Source of the DNA: Rhizobium anhuiense
Lineage (GTDB): Bacteria; Pseudomonadota; Alphaproteobacteria; Rhizobiales; Rhizobiaceae
Direction: 5' to 3'
NCBI RefSeq assembly: GCF_003985145.1
Contig: NZ_ML133534.1
Location: 115,389 to 179,388 of the forward strand
DNA: 64,000 bases
Under the pieces are notes generated by a model. The model had not been told where the DNA came from. It did no database searches and worked only from the letters and a program-made list of their open reading frames with translations. Shown here in pieces: positions 35,386 through 43,979 of this stretch. Within the stretch, counting starts at the first letter, position 1. The number at the start of each line of letters is the position of its first letter. The translations under genes were made by a program, and so were the position numbers.

Positions 35386-36840
35386 TCATACGCCGGTTGC
35401 CGGAATGCCGCTGCGCTCCACCTTGCGCGGAGAGGTGATCTCCTTCCAGGTGGACAGCGCCTTGCTGACGGCCGTCACCGGCTCGCGCCGGACGAATTCG
35501 CCGTGGCCCTCGCGGGTCTTGATGGTGCTTTCCTCGATCGCGACGATGCCGCGCGTCAGCGTGTAGCGCGGCAGGCCGGTCACTTCCTTGCCCTCGAAGA
35601 CGTTGTAGTCGATCGCCGACTGCTGGGCCTTGGACGAGATGGTCTTGGAACGTTTCGGATCCCAGACGACGATATCGGCATCGGCGCCGACCAGGATCGC
35701 GCCCTTCTTCGGATAGATGTTGAGGATCTTGGCGATGTTGGTCGAGGTGACGGCGACGAATTCGTTCATCGTCAACCGGCCTGTGTTGACGCCATGCGTC
35801 CAGAGCATCGGCATGCGGTCTTCGAGGCCGCCGGTGCCGTTCGGGATCTTGGTGAAATCGCCGACGCCGAAGCGCTTCTGCGCCGTGGTGAAGGCGCAAT
35901 GGTCGGTGGCGACCACCTGCAACGAGCCGGAGGCAAGGCCCGCCCAAAGCGAGTCCTGATGCTGTTTGCTGCGGAAGGGCGGCGACATCACTCGGCGGGC
36001 GGCGTGATCCCAGTCGGGGTTGGAATATTCGCTCTCGTCGAGCGTCAGGTGCTGGATCAGCGGTTCGCCATAGACACGCATGCCTTTGGCGCGGGCGCGG
36101 CGGATCGCCTCGTGCGCCTGTTCGCAGGAGGTGTGGACGATATAGACCGGGCAGCCGGCCATATCGGCGATCATAATGGCGCGGTTGGTGGCTTCGCCCT
36201 CGACTTCTGCGGGCCGCGAATAGGCATGCGCCTCGGGGCCGTTATTGCCTTCGGCCAGCAGCTTTGCCGACATCGAGGCGACGACGTCGCCGTTTTCGGC
36301 ATGCACCAGCGGCAGGGCGCCGAGTTCGGCGCAGCGCTGGAAAGACGCGAACATCTCGTCGTCGTCCACCATCAGCGCGCCCTTATAGGCCATGAAGTGC
36401 TTGAAGGTGTTGATGCCCTTGTCGCGGACGATGGTCTCCATCTCCTTGAAGACCTGCTCGCTCCACCAGGTAACCGCCATGTGGAAGGAATAATCGCAAT
36501 TGGCCCGGGTCGATTTGTTGTCCCACATGGTCAGCGCTTCGAGCAGGGACTGGCCGGGGGCGGGGAGCGCAAAATCGACCACCATCGTCGTGCCGCCGGA
36601 AAGGGCCGCGCGCGTGCCGCTCTCGAAATCGTCAGAGGAATAGGTACCCATGAAGGGCATTTCGAGATGGGTGTGCGGGTCGATGCCGCCCGGCATGATA
36701 TAACAGCCGGAGGCGTCGAGGGTTTCGTCGCCGGAGAGGTTCGGGCCAATCTCGACGATCTTGCCGCCATCGATCTTGACATCCGCCTTGTAGGTCAGGT
36801 CGGCGGTGACGATGGTGCCGTTCTTGATGACTGTGGTCAT
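35386..36840 (-). CDS. hydA: Dihydropyrimidinase (D-hydantoinase)
   Basis: Zinc amidohydrolase, 484 residues, that opens dihydrouracil or dihydrothymine to the N-carbamoyl beta-amino acid. The metal site is complete: GGIDPHTHLEMPF, the likely carbamylated Lys in FMAYKGALMVDDDEM, LVHAENGDV, YIVHTSCEQAHE and the Asp of VATDHCAF. It is the second step of the reductive pathway begun by PreA/PreT. It lies downstream of the hydrolase hyuC and an unknown gene on the same strand, with a 35 bp gap before it. Confidence 0.95.
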   Translation of the reverse strand: MTTVIKNGTIVTADLTYKADVKIDGGKIVEIGPNLSGDETLDASGCYIMPGGIDPHTHLEMPFMGTYSSDDFESGTRAALSGGTTMVVDFALPAPGQSLLEALTMWDNKSTRANCDYSFHMAVTWWSEQVFKEMETIVRDKGINTFKHFMAYKGALMVDDDEMFASFQRCAELGALPLVHAENGDVVASMSAKLLAEGNNGPEAHAYSRPAEVEGEATNRAIMIADMAGCPVYIVHTSCEQAHEAIRRARAKGMRVYGEPLIQHLTLDESEYSNPDWDHAARRVMSPPFRSKQHQDSLWAGLASGSLQVVATDHCAFTTAQKRFGVGDFTKIPNGTGGLEDRMPMLWTHGVNTGRLTMNEFVAVTSTNIAKILNIYPKKGAILVGADADIVVWDPKRSKTISSKAQQSAIDYNVFEGKEVTGLPRYTLTRGIVAIEESTIKTREGHGEFVRREPVTAVSKALSTWKEITSPRKVERSGIPATGV

Positions 36841-36875
36841 GGCTGCTGTTCCTTTTCCCCGCGATCTTGTTGCTC

Positions 36876-37481
36876 TTATGGCTCCACTGCCATCGTCAGT
36901 GTGCCGTTTCTAAGGAGTTCCGCACCCTTGGCGATAAGGCTGTAGACGTCCGCCTCGCTCAACTCATCGTGCGCGTCATGCTCTTCCTCATAATACCAGT
37001 CGGGCCGCTCGACGACATCGGTGCCGCCGATTGACAAGGACCAAAAACCATCGCTTTCGCGAAAGTAGAAATCCTTGCCGTCGATCAGCCCGGTTGACTG
37101 TACGGGTTGGCTGCCCTGGGGGCGTTTGATCAGTATGCCGGGCATGGAGGGGCCGAGCTCGATTCGAACGACGCCAGTCCCAGGCCCAGAGATATAATAG
37201 GTCTGGTGGGGCGCATCTGGGTCGCGGTCATCTGAATGGGCCAGTTGAACACCAGAAGGTTTATAGCGCCAAAGGCTCGATATTTGCGGAAGCCTGATCC
37301 GCTCGCCTGCCGTGTTGATGCCAATGTAGAAAATCTGCATGCCAGGTACATCGCCCCACGGACCTTCGTTCACCGGCGTCTCATTGGCACTAGCCCATGC
37401 AAGATCGTCGGGAGTTTGCTGAAAGTAGAACTTAAAAGCATCAGGATAATCGAGATAAGTCGTCGGCAAGTCTGACGTCAT
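36876..37481 (-). CDS. Unknown protein coupled to the carbamoylase gene
   Basis: A 201-residue protein that I do not recognise. It begins MTSDLPTTYLDYPDAFKFYF and contains GDVPGMQIFYIGINTAGERI, SSLWRYKPSGVQLA, TYYISGPGTGVVRIELGPSM and an acidic segment EEEHDAHDELSEAD. It has no signal peptide or membrane span and looks like a beta-rich soluble protein. Its ATG overlaps the stop of the hydrolase gene (ATGA), so it is translated with it. A longer frame upstream to 38093 lies antisense-like inside the hydrolase gene and is not used. Position suggests a role in pyrimidine or hydantoin breakdown; nothing in the sequence proves it. Confidence 0.8.
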   Translation of the reverse strand: MTSDLPTTYLDYPDAFKFYFQQTPDDLAWASANETPVNEGPWGDVPGMQIFYIGINTAGERIRLPQISSLWRYKPSGVQLAHSDDRDPDAPHQTYYISGPGTGVVRIELGPSMPGILIKRPQGSQPVQSTGLIDGKDFYFRESDGFWSLSIGGTDVVERPDWYYEEEHDAHDELSEADVYSLIAKGAELLRNGTLTMAVEP

Positions 37482-38734
37482 CACACCACGATCTCCGCCG
37501 TCTCGACCACCGCATGGAACAGCACGTCGGCTCCAGCCGTCGCCCATTCCTTGGAAATCTCCTCGGCCTCGTTGTGAGAGAGACCACCCACGCACGGGCA
37601 CATGACCATCGTCGCAGGTGCAACCTTGGCGGCCCAGCAGGCGTCGTGGCCGGCGCCGGAGATGATGTTCATGTGGCTGTAGCCGAGCCTCTCGGCGGCA
37701 TCGCGCACCGAGGTGACCAGTTTCGGATCGAAGGTGATCGGCTCGAAGTGGCCGATTGCCTCGATGGAACAGCCGACGCCGAGCGCATCGGTGATCTCGG
37801 GCGCCTTCGCCTCGATCTTGGCCCGCATCCGGTCGAGCTTCTCTTTGTCGGGCGAGCGGATGTCGACGGTGAAGACGACCTTGCCCGGCAGCACGTTGCG
37901 GGAATTCGGCGAGAAGAACACCTGGCCGACACCGCCGACGGCGCCCGGCTGTTCGCCCATCGCCACACTCTGGACCATTTCCAGAATGCGGGCCATGGCA
38001 AGGCCGGCATTGACACGCAGGTTCATCGGCGTCGAACCGGTATGGGCTTCCTTGCCGGTCAGCGTGAATTCCAGCCACCAGAGGCCCTGGCAATGGGTGA
38101 CGACGCCGATCTGCTTTTCCTCGGCCTCGAGGATCGGCCCCTGCTCGATGTGATATTCGAAATAGGCATGCATCTTGCGGGCGCCGACCTCTTCGTCGCC
38201 GACCCAGCCGATGCGCTTCAGTTCGTCGCCGAACAGATTGCCCTCGGGGTCCTTGCGATTATAGGCAAAATCCAGGCTGTGCACGCCGGCGAAGACGCCC
38301 GACGCCAGCATGGCGGGGGCAAAACGCGCGCCTTCCTCATTCGTCCAGTTGGTGACGACAACAGGATGTTTGGTCTTGATGCCGAGGTCGTTCATGGTGC
38401 GGACGACTTCGAGGGCGGCAAGCACGCCGAGCACGCCGTCATATTTGCCGCCGGTCGGCTGGGTGTCGAGATGCGAGCCGACATAGACCGGCAAGGCATC
38501 GGGATCGGTGCCGGGGCGGGTGGCGAACATCGTGCCCATGCGGTCGATCCCCATGGTCAGACCGGCATCGTCGCACCATGTCTTGAAGAGGCTGCGGCCT
38601 TGCGCATCCGCATCCGTCAGCGTCTGGCGATTGTTGCCGCCGGCGATGCCGGGGCCGATCTTCGCCATGTCCATGAGACTGTCCCAGAGACGGTCGCCAT
38701 TGACGCGCATGTTCTCGCCTGGTGCTGCCACCAT
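37481..38734 (-). CDS. hyuC: M20-family Zn-dependent amidohydrolase (beta-ureidopropionase / N-carbamoyl-amino acid hydrolase)
   Basis: A 417-residue cytoplasmic hydrolase of the AmaB/HyuC/AllC group. The metal ligands are in VGSHLDTQPTGGKYDG, VTNWTNEEGARF and YFEYHIEQGPILEAE. The dimerisation domain follows near 215-330. In this context it should cleave N-carbamoyl-beta-alanine (or the methyl analogue) to the beta-amino acid, CO2 and ammonia, the last step of the reductive pathway; allantoate is an alternative substrate. ATG 38734 is used, with ATG 38710 possible. A RutR-like operator lies about 150 bp upstream. Confidence 0.9.
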   Translation of the reverse strand: MVAAPGENMRVNGDRLWDSLMDMAKIGPGIAGGNNRQTLTDADAQGRSLFKTWCDDAGLTMGIDRMGTMFATRPGTDPDALPVYVGSHLDTQPTGGKYDGVLGVLAALEVVRTMNDLGIKTKHPVVVTNWTNEEGARFAPAMLASGVFAGVHSLDFAYNRKDPEGNLFGDELKRIGWVGDEEVGARKMHAYFEYHIEQGPILEAEEKQIGVVTHCQGLWWLEFTLTGKEAHTGSTPMNLRVNAGLAMARILEMVQSVAMGEQPGAVGGVGQVFFSPNSRNVLPGKVVFTVDIRSPDKEKLDRMRAKIEAKAPEITDALGVGCSIEAIGHFEPITFDPKLVTSVRDAAERLGYSHMNIISGAGHDACWAAKVAPATMVMCPCVGGLSHNEAEEISKEWATAGADVLFHAVVETAEIVV

Positions 38735-38874
38735 TTCCTATGCCCTCACCTGTTTGCGGCAGTCATGCAAAGGGCATGCCTGCCTGTTCCCGTGGTCTAT
38801 TCCTGCGCTTCTTATTGGTTTTGTCGAGCGCCGGAAAATCGCCAGTTGCCTTTGTTTTTCATCTGGCGGATAAT

Positions 38875-38890
38875 TTGACCGATTGGTAAA
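38875..38890. promoter_or_regulatory. RutR-like operator between hyuC and rutR
   Basis: TTGACCGATTGGTAAA agrees with the RutR consensus TTGACCA-N2-TGGTCAA at 12 of 14 positions. It lies in the 301-bp divergent intergenic region and could control both the hyuC-hydA operon and rutR itself. Nothing else is recognised in this gap. Confidence 0.72.
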
Positions 38891-39035
38891 CATTACAACT
38901 TCCACCGCCGGGCTCAAGACGAAAATCACGAAAATCGCCGATAAAAATACGGGCAGTTGCTCAACAAAGCGGCAGGAGGTGTCTCCGGGCAAAACTTGAG
39001 CGAAGAAGTTGAATTTCAAGGGGAAATAACAGCCT

Positions 39036-39686
39036 GTGACCATACCGAGAGCAGCGAAAACCCTAAGGCGGACGCGAATCCAGGAGGAGAAGGAAGAGCA
39101 GATCCTGGAGGCGGCGCTCGACGTGTTTTCGGCAAGCGGCTTCCGCGGCTCGACCATCGACCAGATCGCCGAAGTGGCCGGCATGTCGAAACCCAATCTG
39201 CTCTATTACTTCCGCACCAAGGAAGCCATGCACCGGGCGCTGATCGACCGGGTGCTCTACACTTGGCTGGAGCCGCTGCGGGCCTTCGACGCCGAGGGCA
39301 ATCCCGAGGAGGAAATCCGCAGCTACATCAGACGCAAACTGGAGATGGCCCGCGATTTTCCGCGCGAGAGCCGGCTTTTCGCCAATGAGGTGCTGCAGGG
39401 CGCGCCGCATATCGAGGACGAGCTGAAGGGGCCGCTAAAGGAACTGGTCGACGAGAAGGCGGAGGTCATCCGCGCCTGGGCGAAAGCCGGCAAGATCGTC
39501 AAATGCGACCCCTACCATCTGATCTTCTCCATCTGGTCGACGACGCAGCATTACGCAGATTTCGACGTCCAGGTGCGGGCCGTGCTCGGACAGGAGCATT
39601 CCGGCGATGGGCGCTTCGAGGATGCGGCGCGGTTTCTGGAGCAGCTCTTCATCGGCGGGCTGCGACCGGATCCCATCGGGACGTGA
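39036..39686 (+). CDS. rutR: RutR-like TetR-family regulator of pyrimidine catabolism
   Basis: A 216-residue TetR regulator. The DNA-binding domain (about 18-65) reads QILEAALDVFSASGFRGSTI and MSKPNLLYYFRTKEAMHRAL. The C-terminal part (FANEVLQGAPHIEDELKGPL, then FSIWSTTQHYADFDVQV) matches the YcdC/RutR ligand-binding domain, which binds uracil in E. coli. Translation starts at GTG 39036. It is divergent from hyuC with a matching operator between them and convergent with the bacteriophytochrome gene only 3 bp away. Confidence 0.88.
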   Translation: MTIPRAAKTLRRTRIQEEKEEQILEAALDVFSASGFRGSTIDQIAEVAGMSKPNLLYYFRTKEAMHRALIDRVLYTWLEPLRAFDAEGNPEEEIRSYIRRKLEMARDFPRESRLFANEVLQGAPHIEDELKGPLKELVDEKAEVIRAWAKAGKIVKCDPYHLIFSIWSTTQHYADFDVQVRAVLGQEHSGDGRFEDAARFLEQLFIGGLRPDPIGT

Positions 39687-39689
39687 CCT

Positions 39690-42257
39690 TTACTCTCTCC
39701 TAGGAAGCGGCACCCGGGCAAGAATATCCGTCATGCCTTCCATCGTATAGGGCTTCTGCAGCACAGGTGCGTCCGAATGGCTGTTCGCCTGGGCGATGCC
39801 TTCCCCATAACCTGTGGCAAAAATGAAGGGCACGCCGTCAGCTGCGAGCCGGTCGGCGATCCCGAAACTCGTCTCATCGCCGAGATTGACATCGAGAAGC
39901 GCCAGATCGAAGGACCGGCCAGCCAGGATTTCCATCGCCTCGGTGACACTTGGCGCCGTTGCCACCTCGGCGCCGAGCCGGCGCAGGATGTCCTCGCCAT
40001 CCATGGCGATGATCAGGTTGTTTTCCACCAGCAGAACATTCAGGCCGGAGAGTGGCTGAGCGTCGGCAATCGTCTTGCGATCGGCCGCTCCGACCGGAGC
40101 CGGCTTTGACGGTTCGCTCGTCGGGCCGACGACATGTCGCGCCGGAATGCAGAAATCCGCCTCGAGCCCGTCCTTGGCGTAGCGGACCTCCGCCTTGCCG
40201 CCGAGGTCATAGGGAATCGAGCGGCGGATGATGGTCGAACCGAAGCCGTGGCGTTTGGGTTCGATGACGGGCGGGCCGTCCTTTTCGTGCCAGTCAATGT
40301 GCAGATTGCCCTCGTCGTCGCGCCGCCAGCCGAGTTCGACGGTGCCGCTGCCGTTGCCGGAAAGACTGCCGTATTTGGCGCTGTTGGTCATCAGCTCATG
40401 GAAAACAAGGGCGGCGGTGGAGAATGCCTGCGGTTCCAGCAGTACGTCCTCGCCGCTCATCCGGATGCGTTGTGCGTTTTTCCCGAGATAGGCGGCAGTT
40501 TCCGCCAGCAGCAATTGCCGGAGCGAAGCGGGCGCCCAGTGGTCGCGGGTAATCTGATCATGGGCACGGGCGAGCGACTGGATGCGGCCCTCGAGCTGGC
40601 GGATGTAGTCGCCAAGGCTGACGGAGGTTGCCTGTGACTGCCGGACGATACCGGTGATGAGGCTCAATATGTTGCGGACACGGTGGTTCAGTTCGGCGAT
40701 CAGCAGTTCCTGGCGCTCGTTTGCCGTCTGGCGCGCCATGCTGACCTCGTCGGTGAGGCGCAACACCACCTCGATCAATGTAACGCGGATGGTTTCGGCG
40801 ACGCGGTGCTCGGCTTCGGTGAAGGGCAGCGAGCGGCCGCGCACCAGTTCAGACCAGGCTTCGAAACTCTTGCGCGGCGTCAGCCGCGGGCCGTTAGGGC
40901 CGTACTCCACCGGCTTATACGGGTCGCCGCCCCAGCGGACAGTGCGCACCAATTCCTGACGGAAAAGCACGACATAATCGCGCGGCGAACGCGAGATGGG
41001 GATGGCGAGCATGCCCGCCACCGCGTCGTCGACTTCAAGATCCGGATAGGCTTCTGCGAGCCTGTCCACGGCATAGATGCGGCCGGCGGCATTGCGGTTG
41101 AGGTGGCGGACGAGGGCTGTGAAGCCTCTCTCGTCCGGCCCGATGCCGGCAAGTGCCAGCCGGCCGTTGATCCAGACGCCGATGCCGTCGGCAGGAATGG
41201 CGTCGGCAAGCGCCTCGATCAGCCAGGCGGGATCGTCGAGCAGGCTTGCATTGTCCGCCACGGAGGTGAGGAGCCGGTCGGCGATGCGGCGCGCCTTGGT
41301 CTCGTATTCGAGAGCCTGCCGCCGTTCGCGGCTTTCAAGGCGCGAAGCAAACATCTGGCCGAAGAGTTCGGCAGTGGAGCGGCTTTGGGCCGAAGGCAGA
41401 CGCGGGCCGTAGTGATGGCAGGCAAACAGGCCCCAGAGCCTGCCGTCGACGACGATCGATATGGAGAGCGAGGCGCCAACGCCCATGTTTTTCAAATATT
41501 CGATATGGATCGGCGAGACCGAACGCAAGACCGACATGGAAAGATCGAGCGGCTGGCCGTGTTCGTCGAGCGGCGGGAGGATCGGGACCGGGACGGCGTC
41601 GACATCGGCAATGATGCGGAACAGGTTGCGCAGATAAAGCGCGCGTGCCTGCACCGGAATGTCGGAAGCCGGGTAGTGCAGCCCGAGAAACGAGCCGATC
41701 CCGGCCCGGGCGGCTTCCGCCACGACTTCGCCGGAACCGCTTTCGTCGAAACGGTAGACCATGACCCGATCGAAGCCGGTGAGGGCGCGCGCCTGTCTTG
41801 CTCCTTCGCGGAAAAAAGCCTCCATTGTTTCCGTGTGATCGAGGCGGGACATCATGCTGCGCATTGAGAGGGAAGCGGCGTCGCGCCTGTCTTCCTGGCA
41901 GCGCTCGCCTTCGATGATGACCTGACCTTTGTTCAGATGCACGGCAACGTCGAACCTGTTTTGATCGGGCGTCAGAGCAATGCCGAAAATGCGCTCGACG
42001 ACGTCGGAGCTGCGCAACGTGGTCAGCTTGTTGCGGACCGTGTGGAGTGCTTCAGGGGTGATCAGGGAGACAATGGGACGGCCGATCGCGTCGGTCTGCG
42101 CAACACCGAGGAACTCCACCAGATTTGTAGAGGCGCGCGTGACAATCCAATCTGAGGATACCGCCAAGAGAAAACCGAAGGGTTGAACCGAGCCGAGCTG
42201 GTGTATCGGCTCGCGGTCGCAATTGGTGAGATCGACGGGTTCGTGCGTGCCGCTCAT
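39690..42257 (-). CDS. bphP: Bacteriophytochrome HWE histidine kinase with C-terminal receiver domain
   Basis: A red/far-red photoreceptor of 855 residues. PAS (about 15-120) with the biliverdin-binding Cys13 in LTNCDREPIHQLGSVQPFG; GAF (about 140-310) with HYPASDIPVQARALYLRNLF; PHY (about 320-505); HWE kinase with LNHRVRNILSLITGIVRQS and the FHELMTNSAKYGSLS box; and a receiver domain (about 745-850) with LALLDVNLGDETS. It shares a 4-bp overlap with the upstream haem oxygenase gene, which supplies the chromophore. Fusion of the receiver to the kinase makes it a hybrid. The output partner is not visible. Confidence 0.95.
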   Translation of the reverse strand: MSGTHEPVDLTNCDREPIHQLGSVQPFGFLLAVSSDWIVTRASTNLVEFLGVAQTDAIGRPIVSLITPEALHTVRNKLTTLRSSDVVERIFGIALTPDQNRFDVAVHLNKGQVIIEGERCQEDRRDAASLSMRSMMSRLDHTETMEAFFREGARQARALTGFDRVMVYRFDESGSGEVVAEAARAGIGSFLGLHYPASDIPVQARALYLRNLFRIIADVDAVPVPILPPLDEHGQPLDLSMSVLRSVSPIHIEYLKNMGVGASLSISIVVDGRLWGLFACHHYGPRLPSAQSRSTAELFGQMFASRLESRERRQALEYETKARRIADRLLTSVADNASLLDDPAWLIEALADAIPADGIGVWINGRLALAGIGPDERGFTALVRHLNRNAAGRIYAVDRLAEAYPDLEVDDAVAGMLAIPISRSPRDYVVLFRQELVRTVRWGGDPYKPVEYGPNGPRLTPRKSFEAWSELVRGRSLPFTEAEHRVAETIRVTLIEVVLRLTDEVSMARQTANERQELLIAELNHRVRNILSLITGIVRQSQATSVSLGDYIRQLEGRIQSLARAHDQITRDHWAPASLRQLLLAETAAYLGKNAQRIRMSGEDVLLEPQAFSTAALVFHELMTNSAKYGSLSGNGSGTVELGWRRDDEGNLHIDWHEKDGPPVIEPKRHGFGSTIIRRSIPYDLGGKAEVRYAKDGLEADFCIPARHVVGPTSEPSKPAPVGAADRKTIADAQPLSGLNVLLVENNLIIAMDGEDILRRLGAEVATAPSVTEAMEILAGRSFDLALLDVNLGDETSFGIADRLAADGVPFIFATGYGEGIAQANSHSDAPVLQKPYTMEGMTDILARVPLPRRE

Positions 42258-42820
42258 TGGACAGCTTCCGTGGGGACCGCTTCCATCGGGGCCGCTTCCA
42301 GCGTGAGTTGCCCGGCTTTGAGGAAGAGGTCGAAGACATCGCGGGCAGCGGTTATGGCAGCGGCGGGATCGTCGACGTTGCTCCCGTCAAGACGATCCAT
42401 GAAGAGCCGCATGGCGTCCTTTGGGCCTTGCGGGCTCAGGTAGCTGCCGGGCAAGTGATCAGGGATGGCCTTGGCGAGCAGGGCGCCGCCGAGCTTGGAG
42501 CCTTCAAGGACGTAGGCAGCCCCCCAGACCGCCGCGTCGCAATGCAATGCCGGTTGCGGAAGGAGCGGGGGCAATCGATCGTCGAGCGCCCTTATGTCGG
42601 CAGCGAGCAGGTGTGCACGCCTTCGTCCCGTCCAGTCGGGGAGCAGGCGGGCGATTCCGGCTTGCTCAAGCGCATGTTCGACTGATGGTACGACCTGGGC
42701 ATGGGCGCGCAGGAAGGCCTTGTAATCCTGGGGGCGTGAGAGGTTGAAACTGCCGAAGAGAGTGTCGACCGCGGCGTGGCAATCTGCTGTTTGTGCGCGG
42801 AGGGCGCTGCGAAGTGACAT
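42254..42820 (-). CDS. bphO: Biliverdin-producing haem oxygenase (BphO-like)
   Basis: A 188-residue haem oxygenase that opens haem to biliverdin, CO and iron. The proximal His is in LRAQTADCHAAVDTLFGSFN, and WGAAYVLEGSKLGGALLAKA holds the conserved GxxLG-type distal-helix motif. It overlaps the bacteriophytochrome gene by 4 bp (ATGA), so chromophore and apoprotein are made together. No regulator is adjacent in the 158-bp upstream gap, which shows no other feature. Confidence 0.92.
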   Translation of the reverse strand: MSLRSALRAQTADCHAAVDTLFGSFNLSRPQDYKAFLRAHAQVVPSVEHALEQAGIARLLPDWTGRRRAHLLAADIRALDDRLPPLLPQPALHCDAAVWGAAYVLEGSKLGGALLAKAIPDHLPGSYLSPQGPKDAMRLFMDRLDGSNVDDPAAAITAARDVFDLFLKAGQLTLEAAPMEAVPTEAVQ

Positions 42821-42978
42821 GCTGACCGTGTTCCGAGTGATATGGCGTGCGCTATGAGGGGCGACGAACTAGCGATATACTGCGGCATCGGGTTATTTCC
42901 AGAGAAACGGCTAGGAATAACATAGGTTTCTCGCCAGCTGGTGGCTGCAATCCACCATTGGCGATCAGCACCCAACGT

Positions 42979-43878
42979 TCAGCCCATCATTGCGGGCAGT
43001 CTGGCGGCGAGCGTGTCGATCGCGAGCCTCACCTTGGGCAGCATGACCGGGGAGCGTAGCCAGATGGCATGGGCATCGAAGACATTGGCCGGTTCGTGCT
43101 TCAGCACCTGAATGAGCCGGCCTGCCAGCACCTGCTCGCGTACCAGCCAGCAAGGCAGCCAGGCCAGGCCGCGCCCGGCGACGGCGGCATCGGAAATCGA
43201 CGCGAGGTCGTCGAGCCGCAGCCGTGCCTTCGGCTGCATCCGCCGTCCGGGATCGGCTGCAGTGGGGAATATCCACCCTTTGTCGTTATCGCCCCGCCTG
43301 TAAACGATGCCTTCATGCAGCGGAATATCGGAGATCGTCTGCGGCGCGCCATATCTTTCCAGATAGGCGGGCGATGCACAGACGGTCATGCGCTGGCGGG
43401 CGATCGCCCGGGCCATCAGATCCGGATTGTCCTTCAGCGGTCCGTTGCGGATGGCAAGGTCGAAGCCGTCCTCGAGCAGGTCGACGATCCGGTCGCTGAA
43501 GGAAAGGTCGAGTTCGAGATCCGGATGTTCATCGAGCAGGCTTGCGAGGATCGGCGCGATGCAATGGCGGCCGAAAAGCACGGGCATGGAGATGCGCAAC
43601 CGGCCGCGCACATCACGCCGGCCGGATTCCAGCATGGCTTCCCCGAGGCGGATTTCCTCGACCGCTCGCAGGCAGCGCTCGTAGAAGAAACGGCCTTCCT
43701 CGGTCAGGCTCTGCATGCGCGTCGTGCGGTTGAAAAGCCGAACGCCGAGACGCTGTTCCAGACGTGCGATCGTCTTGCCGACGGCCGAGCGCGTGAGGTG
43801 GAGCCGCTCGGCGGCAGCCGAAAAGCCGCCTGCCTCGACGGCTTCGACAAAAATCGAGATCCCCTTCAGCTGTTCCAT
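42979..43878 (-). CDS. LysR-family transcriptional regulator
   Basis: A 299-residue LysR regulator. The N-terminal winged helix reads ISIFVEAVEAGGFSAAAERL and LTRSAVGKTIARLEQRLGVR; the effector-binding domain follows from about residue 90 (GRLRISMPVLFGRHCIAPIL). ATG 43878 has GAGGAAAC upstream; an in-frame ATG seven codons earlier is weaker. It is divergent from the oxidoreductase gene at 43980, which is the likely target. It belongs to the AaeR/DmlR-like subgroup by appearance. Confidence 0.92.
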   Translation of the reverse strand: MEQLKGISIFVEAVEAGGFSAAAERLHLTRSAVGKTIARLEQRLGVRLFNRTTRMQSLTEEGRFFYERCLRAVEEIRLGEAMLESGRRDVRGRLRISMPVLFGRHCIAPILASLLDEHPDLELDLSFSDRIVDLLEDGFDLAIRNGPLKDNPDLMARAIARQRMTVCASPAYLERYGAPQTISDIPLHEGIVYRRGDNDKGWIFPTAADPGRRMQPKARLRLDDLASISDAAVAGRGLAWLPCWLVREQVLAGRLIQVLKHEPANVFDAHAIWLRSPVMLPKVRLAIDTLAARLPAMMG

Positions 43879-43979
43879 TTGTTTCCTCTTTGGAACCATT
43901 CTGGCGAATTAATATCGCAACTGGCGCAAAATATTCAACGATATGTTTTCGCTCCCTGTAATGGACAAGGAGCAAGACA

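Noticed and set aside
37482..38093. Upstream extension of the unknown gene at 36876 into the hyuC region
   Set aside because: It lies in an alternative frame of hyuC and reads as low-complexity shadow; the ATG at 37481 fits a coupled start.
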